Positions 49,741 through 60,700 of a DNA stretch of 64,000 bases are shown here, in pieces. The stretch's first letter is position 1. Each line of letters starts with the position of its first letter. The notes beneath the pieces were generated by a model, which was given only the letters and a program-made list of their open reading frames with translations, made no database searches and was not told the DNA's origin. The position numbers were made by a program, and so were the translations under genes. Origin of the DNA: Glycine soja (taxonomy: Eukaryota > Streptophyta > Magnoliopsida > Fabales > Fabaceae); NCBI RefSeq assembly GCF_004193775.1, contig NC_041005.1, positions 4,776,501 to 4,840,500 of the forward strand, read 5' to 3'.

Positions 49741-52700
49741 CTATATATCACACAAACCTTCTACTGAAGGATTCTTACCCGCAGAGCTACTATTATGAGG
49801 ATAAGCTACTAACTCTTTGGATCCACCTTGGTTCATCAAGAAACGAACAACAACACATGTGATATTGTCAGCACTACCTCTCTGATATGCTTCTTGCATC
49901 AGCCTCTTTGCTGCCTCCTCTGCATCCTCAATTGGCTTTATCATAGCAACAGCTTCCTGAAGAAAGCTTAAAAACTTAGGTGAGTAGGAAAAAGTAAGAC
50001 TTCTTAGCAGTTGACTCTATTTGTTTTGTAACCTAAGTATTTTACAGATATATGAGTTTTCGTTTTGTTTTTATATCCTTTTTGCTCCATTTTGCTCCTA
50101 CTTTTAGTGGTTATGATGAAGATGCGTTTTAGTCATCAATGAGAAGAAATGAACATCAGTACAAACCTCATTAGAGACAACATCCCATAGCCCGTCACTG
50201 GCCAGAATAAGAAACTCAAGGGAGCTGTCAACTTTTTCTTCCTGCAAAATGGCAAACATGCAACTTAAATATACAAATGAAAAAGAAAAGAAAAATAAGA
50301 TTTAAGGGCACATCAATAAGAATATAGAGAAGATCAGTCAGAACAGGGGACATCACTGCTACAATTTGTTAATTGTTATACTACACATTGATCATGCGTG
50401 CCTTTGTGATTGTTTGCGCACATTGGTCTATCAGTGTTTGAAATTGTCACAACCTATGTCAGTGAAACAGTATGATGAAGCAGTGACTGCTCATTTTACA
50501 GAAAATTCAAGGTTCCAGAAACAGTGATAATCACAAACTCACGGTAGGAAGCTCAGTCTATATTGTCTATAGTATTCATTTCTCAAGTAAAATGTGCCTT
50601 TGACTCACTACTCACTTTTAATCAACATTTAAATATAAATCAGATTGCTTAATATCATCTTGTAAGCACACAATGTGAACTGTACACTTAACCATGCACC
50701 CTATATGAGCACAGGTTGAGATGAATCCATAACTATATAAGATATTCAAGAATGGACGTAACTAACCATAGTAGACATACCTGAATTTCTGGATCAGCAA
50801 CAACATACTGCTTCAGGAGTCTATCACCAAATGCACGAGAAACAGCAAGAACACCTCCAACTCTCCAAGTTCCTGTATATGTAATGTTATCAACAGAGAT
50901 AAACATTATATCTTTTTAGAATTAAATAAATAAAACTAAAGCTGACTATATGTTAATGATGACATTACCTGCCCACATAACAAAGCCTCCTGCTTCTTCA
51001 ATCCTTTGCCTCTCATCAGTTTGGTCTGGTTTGTGATCTCGAGAAACAGCAATGGCTAGGGGAAACCACAATTGGAAGAATAATATTCAGTAAATATTAA
51101 ACATAGGAAGGTTAAAACAACTACCTCATAGTAGATGCACAAGAACATGCCATGCATGCATACACCCATGCCGTTTTTATACTAGCATTACATTACATAC
51201 TTAAAAACAAATGAATGCCCTTCATATTTTATCAATAATAAATTATATAAAGATAGCCATTTTACCAAAGACTCAAAAGGATAGACAAGAATTCTCAATA
51301 ATGGTTTTAAAAAAAAAGGCTTAATTGTACCTTTGGTCTCCCAAGTATCACAATTGTGCAATTTTAATCTTTTAGTTTCAATTGTGCCAATTTGGTCCCA
51401 CAGGTATCGCAAATGTAATTGTGCGATTTTAGTCCCTTAATTTAATAGACCAACATCCTTCTTTTAATATATATGAAATAAAATATATAAATGGAGGACT
51501 AAAATTGTACAATTGTGATAATTAGGAGACCCAATTGTCACAATTGGAACATGGGGGATTAAAATCGCACATTTGCGATGCCTGGAAGACCCAATTAGCA
51601 CAATTGAAACCTTAGGAACTGAAATCACAGAATTGCAATATCTAAGGGATCAAAAGTGTAATTAAATCCTAAAAAAAGCATATCATATAAGCACATTTAC
51701 ACATATAAATTATACAATAAAAACTGTCAATAATCAAAATTCAATAACAACACAATTAATAATTAACAACACATGTCTAAAGATAAATAGATAGATGTAT
51801 GCATGCATGCATGCATATATGTATAAAGCTTACACCCTTACCATTACCACCCCTGCATATAACAGCTCTGGAATCCCCAACATTTGCAACAAGCAAGCGG
51901 TCACCAACTAAAATAGCAGTGGAAGCAGTTGATCCTGCATCTCTGTTATGGCTATTTTCTGATTTCAGCAACTCAGTGTCAGTATGATTGTATGCATCAG
52001 CTGTGGAAAGAAAATTTTGGTAGGAAAAAAAGTTATTCTTTGGATTTAGCAAATCGGAGAACATCAGACATAAGGATCTGGAAGTGACAGGTAGGAGTCA
52101 ACATACTTATTGCTGATTTGGTGTCAGAAATGAATTTTGGGTGACTGATCAAATTACTAAACAGGTTTTTCTTGACATACTCAGCAGCACGAGCACCACC
52201 ATGACCTGGAAGGAGTTATAAACAAGAAACTTGCAGCTACTTCTATTTATCAAGAATAGGTTTAACCGATAGGAAATGATTCCTATAAGAATAAATTTTT
52301 ATGGGGAAAAATATTTGATGGCAAACCAAAAAATAACTCTTAGCTTATAATTGTTCACATAGAGGAATAAAATGAAGGTTCTGAAGTTACAAATGAGAAT
52401 ACTACAAAGAGAAATTTGAGTTCAAAAGGAGGTTGAAGAATCTGGAAATTACACCCAAAGGAAGATTGTATATCATAAACCTTCAAAGAGATTTCCTTCA
52501 TTGTGTGCAGAAAATAACACTACAGCCAAACAGACTAATCAAACCATCCACACAATAAGATTAACATGGGGTGAAAGGTGAGATGAGACCTCAACTGTAA
52601 AAAAATCTAAAAGTTCCTCCCCATGTATTTATGTATATTTGAGAAAACATCAACTGTAAACAAATCTAAAAGTTCCTCTCCATGTATTTTATGTATATTT

Positions 52701-53629
52701 GAGAAAACAGAAGCACAAAAGCTGGTAAGACTGAAAATGCAGGACAAAAATACACAAACTAGCAATCTATTATATAATATAAGTGCACAGGCACACAAGC
52801 ATCTGCATATGACAGCAATAAGTTACATTGGAGACTTAGTTACTCAATATTTTAAGAAATGGAAAATCCAGAAAAGAAGCAGATTGATAATAAAAAATAT
52901 ATATAATACATATTAACAGGAGTAACATAGCATGAGTTCTACGTGCAATATTTTGGCATGTTTTCCAATCAGTGTACAACCTGGAGATGAAGAAGACAGG
53001 AAGGTATAAACATACCATCAAAAACTCCGAAAAGGCCAACAATTTCACCTTCAACACCATCAATTCTTGTCTCATAAAAATCTTCCATTGAAGATCTCTT
53101 GCCAGGAGAGCTAGCATACCCGTAGCTGAATTTTCCATTGTGACTATAAATACAAATCAAAACAAACTGTGTCACAATCATCTCATGCGGCCTCATTCTT
53201 TAGTTTTTGCTCACCGATATGATAACACAAGAGAAACAATCATCATATCTAGACCATACTAGTTTAACAAAGACCTAGTCAAAGAATTTTGTTGTACAAT
53301 GAAATCATCACAATTCCAACACGTGTTTCATGAATCACAAATACAAAATCCATATAAATACAAGAATCACAAATAACGGAATTATGAAAATGAAAATGAA
53401 TGTTACGACCAGCAAGTCTGAATAAAACTAACCAATAAATACTGGTATGTCTCAAATGCAAGAACATGAGAAAAACAAAAAACACACGAAAAGAAAAAAA
53501 CAGTTCTTGATATAAAGAAAGACGGACTTTTGAGAAAGAATTTAACCTTAGACCCCCGCCGCTCACAATTGCATCATCTGCAACATGAACCTGGCTTGAA
53601 GATGACAAAACTGAATTGAGATAACCCAT
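49741..53629 (-). CDS. Protein phosphatase 2C (WIN2/PP2C59-like, clade F type)
   Basis: Eight coding exons on the minus strand: 53629-53547, 53143-53016, 52205-52107, 52000-51842, 51055-50969, 50872-50781, 50241-50167, 49956-49741. These give 312 aa, with GT/AG borders and matching phases. The Mn/Mg-dependent Ser/Thr phosphatase motifs occur in order: [11 protein letters not shown] (43-52), VFDGHGG (68-74, metal ligand D70), [57 protein letters not shown] (230-237, D232) and GSADNIT (268-, D271). The protein is almost only catalytic domain with a short N-terminus ([12 protein letters not shown]), as in Arabidopsis At4g31750/WIN2, At5g10740 and At5g24940. A start Met-Gly raises the possibility of N-myristoylation, though residue 3 Tyr makes that unsure. 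WIN2 takes part in resistance to Pseudomonas; the role here is inferred only by kinship. Intron 4 holds a foldback element. Confidence 0.95.
51317..51670. mobile_element. Foldback MITE in phosphatase intron 4
   Basis: The left arm (51317-51437) starts aggcttaattgtacctttgg and the reverse complement of the right end (51670 leftward) starts aggatttaattacactttt. The arms match over about 115 bases, with shared phrases such as caattgtgc, aattgggtc/aatttggtc and ggcatcgcaaatgt. An inner copy of the same phrases (caattgtgataattaggaga) shows further internal repetition. No coding sequence. It occupies about 45 percent of the 786-base intron between 51055 and 51842. Confidence 0.8.
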
Positions 53630-54060
53630 CTTACAACTACAATATCCTGGGTACCCAGATACTATTTCTTTGACCAAAATGAACAAACAACACCACTATT
53701 ACGTATTCTTTCTTGCCAACGCTTCCAACTGATCATAACATTAGTTGGGTAATCACTCAGTTCCAACTTTTAACCTGCATAAATACAGAACACCCCAAGA
53801 AAGTTTATTAATTTCACGGGACTAAAACAGAATTTGCACAAAAAGACATAAACTTTGTACATAGATATTGCTATTGATAATACAGCTAAAGGCATAAAGA
53901 TGCCGAATCCATGGTTGAACAAGATTGAATTCGGGAAGAATTATCTTACAAGAGAGAGGAGAGAGAAGAGGAGAGAGAGAGAGTACCTAAGAAAGGGAAG
54001 AGAAGAGAAATAATCTATGAGAGAGAGAGAGAGAGAGAGGGTATTGTATTCTGTTTGATT
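53630..54060 (-). promoter_or_regulatory. 5' leader of the phosphatase gene with a leader intron
   Basis: Reading the minus strand, an acceptor (tttatgcag then GTTAAAAG) ends at 53775, and a plausible donor (CTTAG then GTACTC) sits at 53987/53986. A leader intron of about 212 bases would separate a GA/CT-rich first exon (from about 54045) from the last leader segment 53774-53630. A leader intron is common in plant PP2C genes. The CT-rich strand just upstream of the proposed donor may belong to the core promoter. Inferred from splice patterns only. Confidence 0.45.
54019..54039. repeat. (GA)n microsatellite in the phosphatase leader
   Basis: About ten GA units (CT on the gene strand), with a second imperfect GA-rich tract at about 53951-53983. 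CT/GA repeats in plant 5' leaders are frequent and can bind BPC-type GAGA factors; no direct evidence of function here. Confidence 0.9.
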
Positions 54061-57000
54061 TTAGTTCAAGGAACTCACATCACACGGTTTGGTTTGTTCA
54101 ACAATTTTAGATGTGCAACCATAATCAATTGCACAATTTTAGATGTTCAACAATAATAATATCATAGTCTTCTTGAAAATTAATTGTACATTTTACTTTG
54201 AATATTGGGTCAACAAGAATTAATGAGAGAAAGAAAAGTCAATTAGAAAAAAAGGGGAAATTATTTATTAATATTTTTTGGGTGATTCCTTGGAAGCTCA
54301 AAGGTTTTTTTGTTTGGTGATTGCATGAAATTAATGATTGATGGTGTACTAAGATTAGCGTTGCATACGCATCGCCCAAGGATGAGCAAAGCTTTCGGTG
54401 GGACCTAGTCAAATGCCAAAAATAAACACTGTTATCTCTCATCTACTCATCCATGTTCTGACACGTGTCACCTATGTGCTATGCATGCACAACCAAACAC
54501 ATGCCTTTAAGCCTGACATATGCCACATCTTAGGTAGTTGAGTTAATTTTTCATTTCTCTCTAATAAAGCAGAAAAGGTAAGATTGTTAAAAATCCAACT
54601 AATGGATCATTTCAAACACTAAATTCATTTAAAGAAAAATAAAAAAACCAATTAGATAAAAATATTTTAAAAATACTAACAACACTCTCTCTAACCCTTT
54701 TTTATAATTAAATAAAATTAATTAAAATTATTAATTCAGAAATAAAACCCATAAAAATGGATTTTTTTTATAAATTTGAGTTATTCATAAAGATTTTGCT
54801 TGAAAAAAAGTGTAAAAAAAGTATTGCTAACTTTATTCATTAAAAAAACATTTTTTAATCATAATTTGATTTAAATTTCAGTTCTTAATATAAAAATCAA
54901 ACCAAACCCAACAACGTATTATAATTATTATTTTTAATTTCCACTCTTAAATCGCATTGTCAAAAATTATATCTCAATTTTGATAATGATAATATGTCAA
55001 CTCATATATATTAGACATTTTTTAAACTATGTTAAATTATAAAATCATAATCCTAATAGTGCATGGCTAATTAACTATGAATGATTTATAATGTATCTTT
55101 TATTAATAAGAAGTTTAAAATTTAGTTGTTATCATGTATGATCTTTTGTAAATATTTTTTATAATTACGTAAATGTTATTTTTGAGAGTTAGTCACAACT
55201 CAATTAATAATTAAATTTTACATTTTGTCAATTCATCTCATTAGTTGTCAAATTACAAATAATTTTGAAAGTTATATAAAAATAATTTATAAAAAATAAA
55301 AAAACTGCTAAATAAATTCAAACTGAACCGCAAAAAGACTAATTTGGTTTAATTTAAATATGATATTATATTTAAACTAAATCACATGTTATTTTTATGT
55401 TTGATTCACTTAATTTTTGTCCAAAAACTTAATCAAACTCAATTGTGAACACTTCTATAAATAATTTTAGATTTTTTTCTCTCTCTCTCATATTTGTTTA
55501 GGCAATTATATTTTAGACACATTTAAAATTTATATGTGAATATTTCACTCGATGAAAATTCGTATCTTAATTCACTATGTTATAAAATACTAAATCCCTT
55601 CTATTAGATTCAATTCTTGTTATAACTTTCCTTGTTAATGTTTCCTAGATTTATGTTCTTCTTTATACCATTGAACTTGAATGAATATTGTTGTTGTTAG
55701 GATTTATATTCTCTGGCTTTGTTGTCGTTTAGTGTACGAGATTAATTTGGTGTTTGTCACTGCCTGCCTATGTACCTATTAAAAGATTTGGATTTTGATG
55801 GTTAAGAATTCTATAAGCAGAAACGTTGGAATCTTTGAGTTGAACGGATACCTTAGTAATTACTGCTTTGGCTAACTTAGTTTGACATTTTCCTACTTTG
55901 CATTTGATGATTGATAGAAAACTCGTATGTCATTAACTGCAAGTTGTTTCTTCTTCTTTAAATTTTCAAATGATTTAAGAACATGTTGGTAGCTTTATTT
56001 AAAAAACGCATGAACAAAATTGCAAGTCGGGGTGTAGGTATACATTTGTATATCATTGATAGCATTTGTACACTCTTAAAAGTTCGAGTTATTTATAACT
56101 TTAGTGCAAAAACATTATGTAGTACTTCACTCCCTATATATATATATATATACTGTAAAATTACCAAAATAGTATAACTGAATCTATTGAGAATTATCCA
56201 CGGATTTATCATGAGATGAGATAAGTGACAAGCTAAAAATGTAACTTTGTATTGTTAAACATAAAAAGTACTGTCTTAAATCGTTATCAGTAAACATATC
56301 CCGTTTGACAATTTCAGAGTTTATCAAAACTCTAGAATTAAAAATAAAATAAAATAAAGGCATAGGAGTTTACAACTATTCTTAAACAAAATATCTCATT
56401 TGACATTTTCAGAATTTACCAACTTGAATTATCTTACTAGACTCTTTCAAAGCGAATTATTATTTTAAAAGAAAAAATACAAAATTTATAATTATCACTT
56501 AAAAATAATAAGCTATATTCTAATTTGTATTTTCTTACTTACGTACATATATTTTTTTATCATGATACGACTATAATTCTAGATTTTACAGTTTAAAATA
56601 TCTCCTAAACGTATATGTATTTTATGCATTTTTTTTTTACGATGGCTTACTCTTTCCAATTAAGTAATGTTATTGCTAGTATTCACCAAAAAAAAAAAGC
56701 TATTGCTAGTTCTACACGTGTATTTTACTATATTTTGTTCCCAATATATTTGTCATACTCTAAATGTCCGGCATTCAATTCTCGACAAACAAAAGGGGTA
56801 AGAGGTGGGGCTTTCCAATCATCCACGTATAGTAATATATTTTAACCTTTTTTATTGGACACTTTATTACATTATAGGGTCAATCAATCCAATAAACTAA
56901 TGAATTAGTGAAGTAATCGATCTAGATAACCCTCAAAATCGAACTATACAAGACCCGATCAATAACCAAATAAAAGTAATGGTTAAAATAATTAAACCTG

Positions 57001-57773
57001 GTATTTTTTTCCGACAGAATATAAGAAATACATATCCTTAGATTGAATGAGTATTTTTGTTATTGAAACATACTACTGTTTCAAATTCTTCCTAATTAGT
57101 ATTAATACGAACTTTTATTATATTATTTCCCAAACTGTATTTTATTTAAATTAATATACGTTGTACATTAAGAATATTCAATTGATTTAACTCATTTCTC
57201 AATTATCAATTGAACTGTAACTTATTATTTATCGCATAAAATCCATAATGTATTTTTTATGCTAAGTCATAACTTTATCCAACTTTGTTTTTTATTTTAC
57301 ATTATTCTATAACAAAATATATCATATCATGAAATAGTAAAAAAAATTACTATCAATTTAATCATAATTCATCCCCGATCACTTTGTTTGGCAAAAACAA
57401 ACTCATTTTAATATGAAAATTATAAACAGTTTATTAATACGTCATTTTTACAGTAATGAATCATAAATTTAAACAAAGGTGGTAAACGTAGCGAGCCGGT
57501 ATAAAATAACCAAATTTCCGCAATTTCCCCACTTTGTTCAATGAAAAAACGAGTTGGGGAAAAAACGTCAACAACGCAAAATTACATAAAAAATTCTTGA
57601 TTAACCTTTGAAAAATCTGAAAGATGTAAAAGTTGGGAAGCATGTATAACGAGTGTAGATGTAAAAAATGGAATCTTCATGCCAATGTAGAGGAAACCAT
57701 TTCCCCATTTCTAAGCATCAAAAAAGCCATTCACCCATTTCTAATTCACTAGTGCAACGGCTATATTTCTACC
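54061..57773. other. Intergenic between phosphatase and ABC1 kinase genes
   Basis: About 3.7 kb of very AT-rich sequence. The left few hundred bases should include the phosphatase promoter, and the right part (about 57450-57773) is likely the 3' untranslated region of the ABC1 kinase gene, which reads leftward. A (TA)n run lies near 56133-56150. No gene was recognised. Confidence 0.5.
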
Positions 57774-60700
57774 TCAATTTGTAAATTTGTGAAGAAGTCT
57801 CGACAAATAGAGCCAACAAGCTACCTGTAATTTGTGACTAGAATGCAAAGCTAAAGCTGAAATAATGTCTAAAGCAAATTTATGAACCTCGGGCTTCCCT
57901 GCCATCCGAATAAGCATTGCTGTCCACTCCCCTGGCGCCAACTTCACCACCTCACATAAGTATTCAAAGCCTTTTCCAATCCTACTAAGGATAGCACGCT
58001 CCTGCAACGTACAAGACTCAAAAAAAACTCAGACAGAACAATAATTTATTTTTTAGATATTCGGAAAAAATTAAAACGAGGATTCTCCAAATTTTAATAA
58101 GGAAGCAAACCTCCATGGAAAGTGAGGAGCTTAGAAACTACTTATTCCCTAGAGATGTGCATACGCATATAGAATAGAATATATTTAACAAAAGAAAATA
58201 CCTCAAATAGTAATGTCCTCTGGCCTTGAGGATTCTCATTTAATGCGCAATCAATCACTTCATCTTGCAGAAACACATCAGCTGCTTCTACTATATCCCG
58301 AAGAAGGAAAAGACGCACTCTAAGACCCTTGTCTGATAATATGAATAATAAAAGATCTTCAGTGGAATCAACAACAGCATGCATGTCAAATAATTTCCAA
58401 ACAGAAGAACTTGAAAACTTTTCAGAACTAGGGTCTCCAGTTATCTCAGAAGCTTGTTCAGAGATTGCTGCTACCTGAAACAAGAATGACATCCATATCC
58501 ATATTACCATTACATACAGTCCAAAGTTGTATAATAATTTTATCCACAAGAGTATTCAAATTTGAAGGCAGAAATGAAAAGGATCCACATTTGCATTTCT
58601 AAAAAAATTACTCGAAAGAATTACGCATTTGAACTCTAATAAAGCACATTTACTTCTAAGAAAAAACATAATTCCACCCATAAATTAATAGAGAAATGCC
58701 AGCAACTTACTCTATTTCCATTATTGGATGAAACAAAAATGGCATTAGTTAAATGATGCGTGTCTACTCCCTAATCCCTATTTAGTAAGTTCCATTCCCA
58801 GTTTAATGGGATCCACTCGTATTTCACCCATTATTAAAGAGGGTATTGGAAAGAGTGTGATGGAGTGTGCTGCTACTTGCTAGCATTTCTCAAACTAATA
58901 ATGTAATTGTCCCTAGGCAGTAACTGTGAAACGATTCATATAGGGCCACAAGGTTCTAAACTTTCAAGTACCAGTGGACAAATAAAGTAGTCTATAAATT
59001 TATGTCAATGTTAAATAGCAAACAATTCTGTTTAATTGGAGACGTTATGACCCAAATGATACAGTTACCATTTGGTAACCTTGTGAATAACTTATCGGCT
59101 TATTTAAAGCAATACTGGAATGAACATATTCACATCACAATTTTGTATGGCCAGGTAGAAAAGCCAAGATAGATCATACCAAGCGTTCTAGACGATTCCA
59201 CCTTATGGATCCATTGTTACGAATGAGAAGTTCCCTCAGAATTCTTCTCATATCAGGGCTTGGGTCTGCAATAAGTCTCCCAATGACAAAAGGATATGCA
59301 CTCTGAATGACTTTAAAATCAGGATCCAGAGCTTTAGCTGTGCCTTCTAGTGATCCCAATGCTCTTATCACAAGAGCATAGTCTGGCGGAAGGGAGAAGT
59401 TAAATTCATACATGACATCATATAGTTGGTTCATAATTCCCTGAAATCCAAAGCAAGATTGAACTTTGAAATACAAAGTGCCATTATAACCAGTAATTGT
59501 GCTTCAGATAGGTATAAACACATATATCTTGTTGTAGAAGACATTAGCAGAAAATGAATCTATGAAATATTAACTTTAAAAAATAACTTGAAGCTTTGAA
59601 GCCCAACACCAAAACAAAAAAAAAGAATAAAACAAGCCAGAAAAAGGATGAAATGAGGATAAGATCAACTTAATCCCAAAGCATAGATTGCACCAAAGAT
59701 TTATAATTTAGGCATTCCCATCTGGCAATAAGCACCAAAACAGTGCATAAATTGTGCACACTAGTGTTTCCCTCTGTAGTCACCCCCTCCCTCTAAGTGA
59801 CATTTGAAAATGCTCAAAACTCTGCTTTGGGATAACTCAGGCTGATGACCAAAATATATTTTCAACACCAGTTACAGCTATTACATGGCCAAAGTTGATC
59901 CTTAAAAGTTAAAAGCAGTATAAAACACAAAGCAAACCTGAAAATCTTGAGATTCAGTGGTCCGATCAGCAAATGATGCTTGCAGCGCATCAGAAACTGA
60001 ATGTATGTCAATCCCTTCAGGAATAAATCCCAAAGAAAGATAGTCATTTGCCAAGCTCAGAGAATCACGATTAACAAAGTGAACAATCTGAAAGAGAGAA
60101 AAACTTAGTACTAGACACACACAACAAAGGAAATTATGTATCTCCCCCATATATTGTAATATAATGAAGAGGAGAAACTTTAAAAGAAAAAAAAATTCAG
60201 ACAATGCATGTACAGGAACATTTCATCCAAGAGAAACTGATGTCTGAATCCAATGAATGAAAGGATTTCTTATATTTCAGGATATCATATATATTAGCAT
60301 CATAAAAAAAGTTCCCAGTAAATATGTAACGCATAGCATGACTCTGGAGTTAAGTCAGATCTTATGAGAGATCGTAAGAGATTTGCAAATGAAAGCAGTC
60401 AAAATCTAACACACCCTTTTGAGTTTTGACTCTTCTCCAGCAATACCAAAAATAGGAAGCTCATTCGCCAAGTTGGCATAAAGCATGCATATTAGATGTA
60501 AACCTTAAAATATAAGTGTATTACATCTTATGAAGAGAAAGAAATAATATGAGTCAAGCGCCAATTTATGTCATTGATTAGCCATTGACCCACGTATAAG
60601 AGAGAGGAAGCAAACATCAGAAAAAATGGGGTCAACAGAAGCAAAGACCTGTTGGTGTATGAGAGAAGAGAAAAAAAATGCACAAGACTGGAAATTTGAT

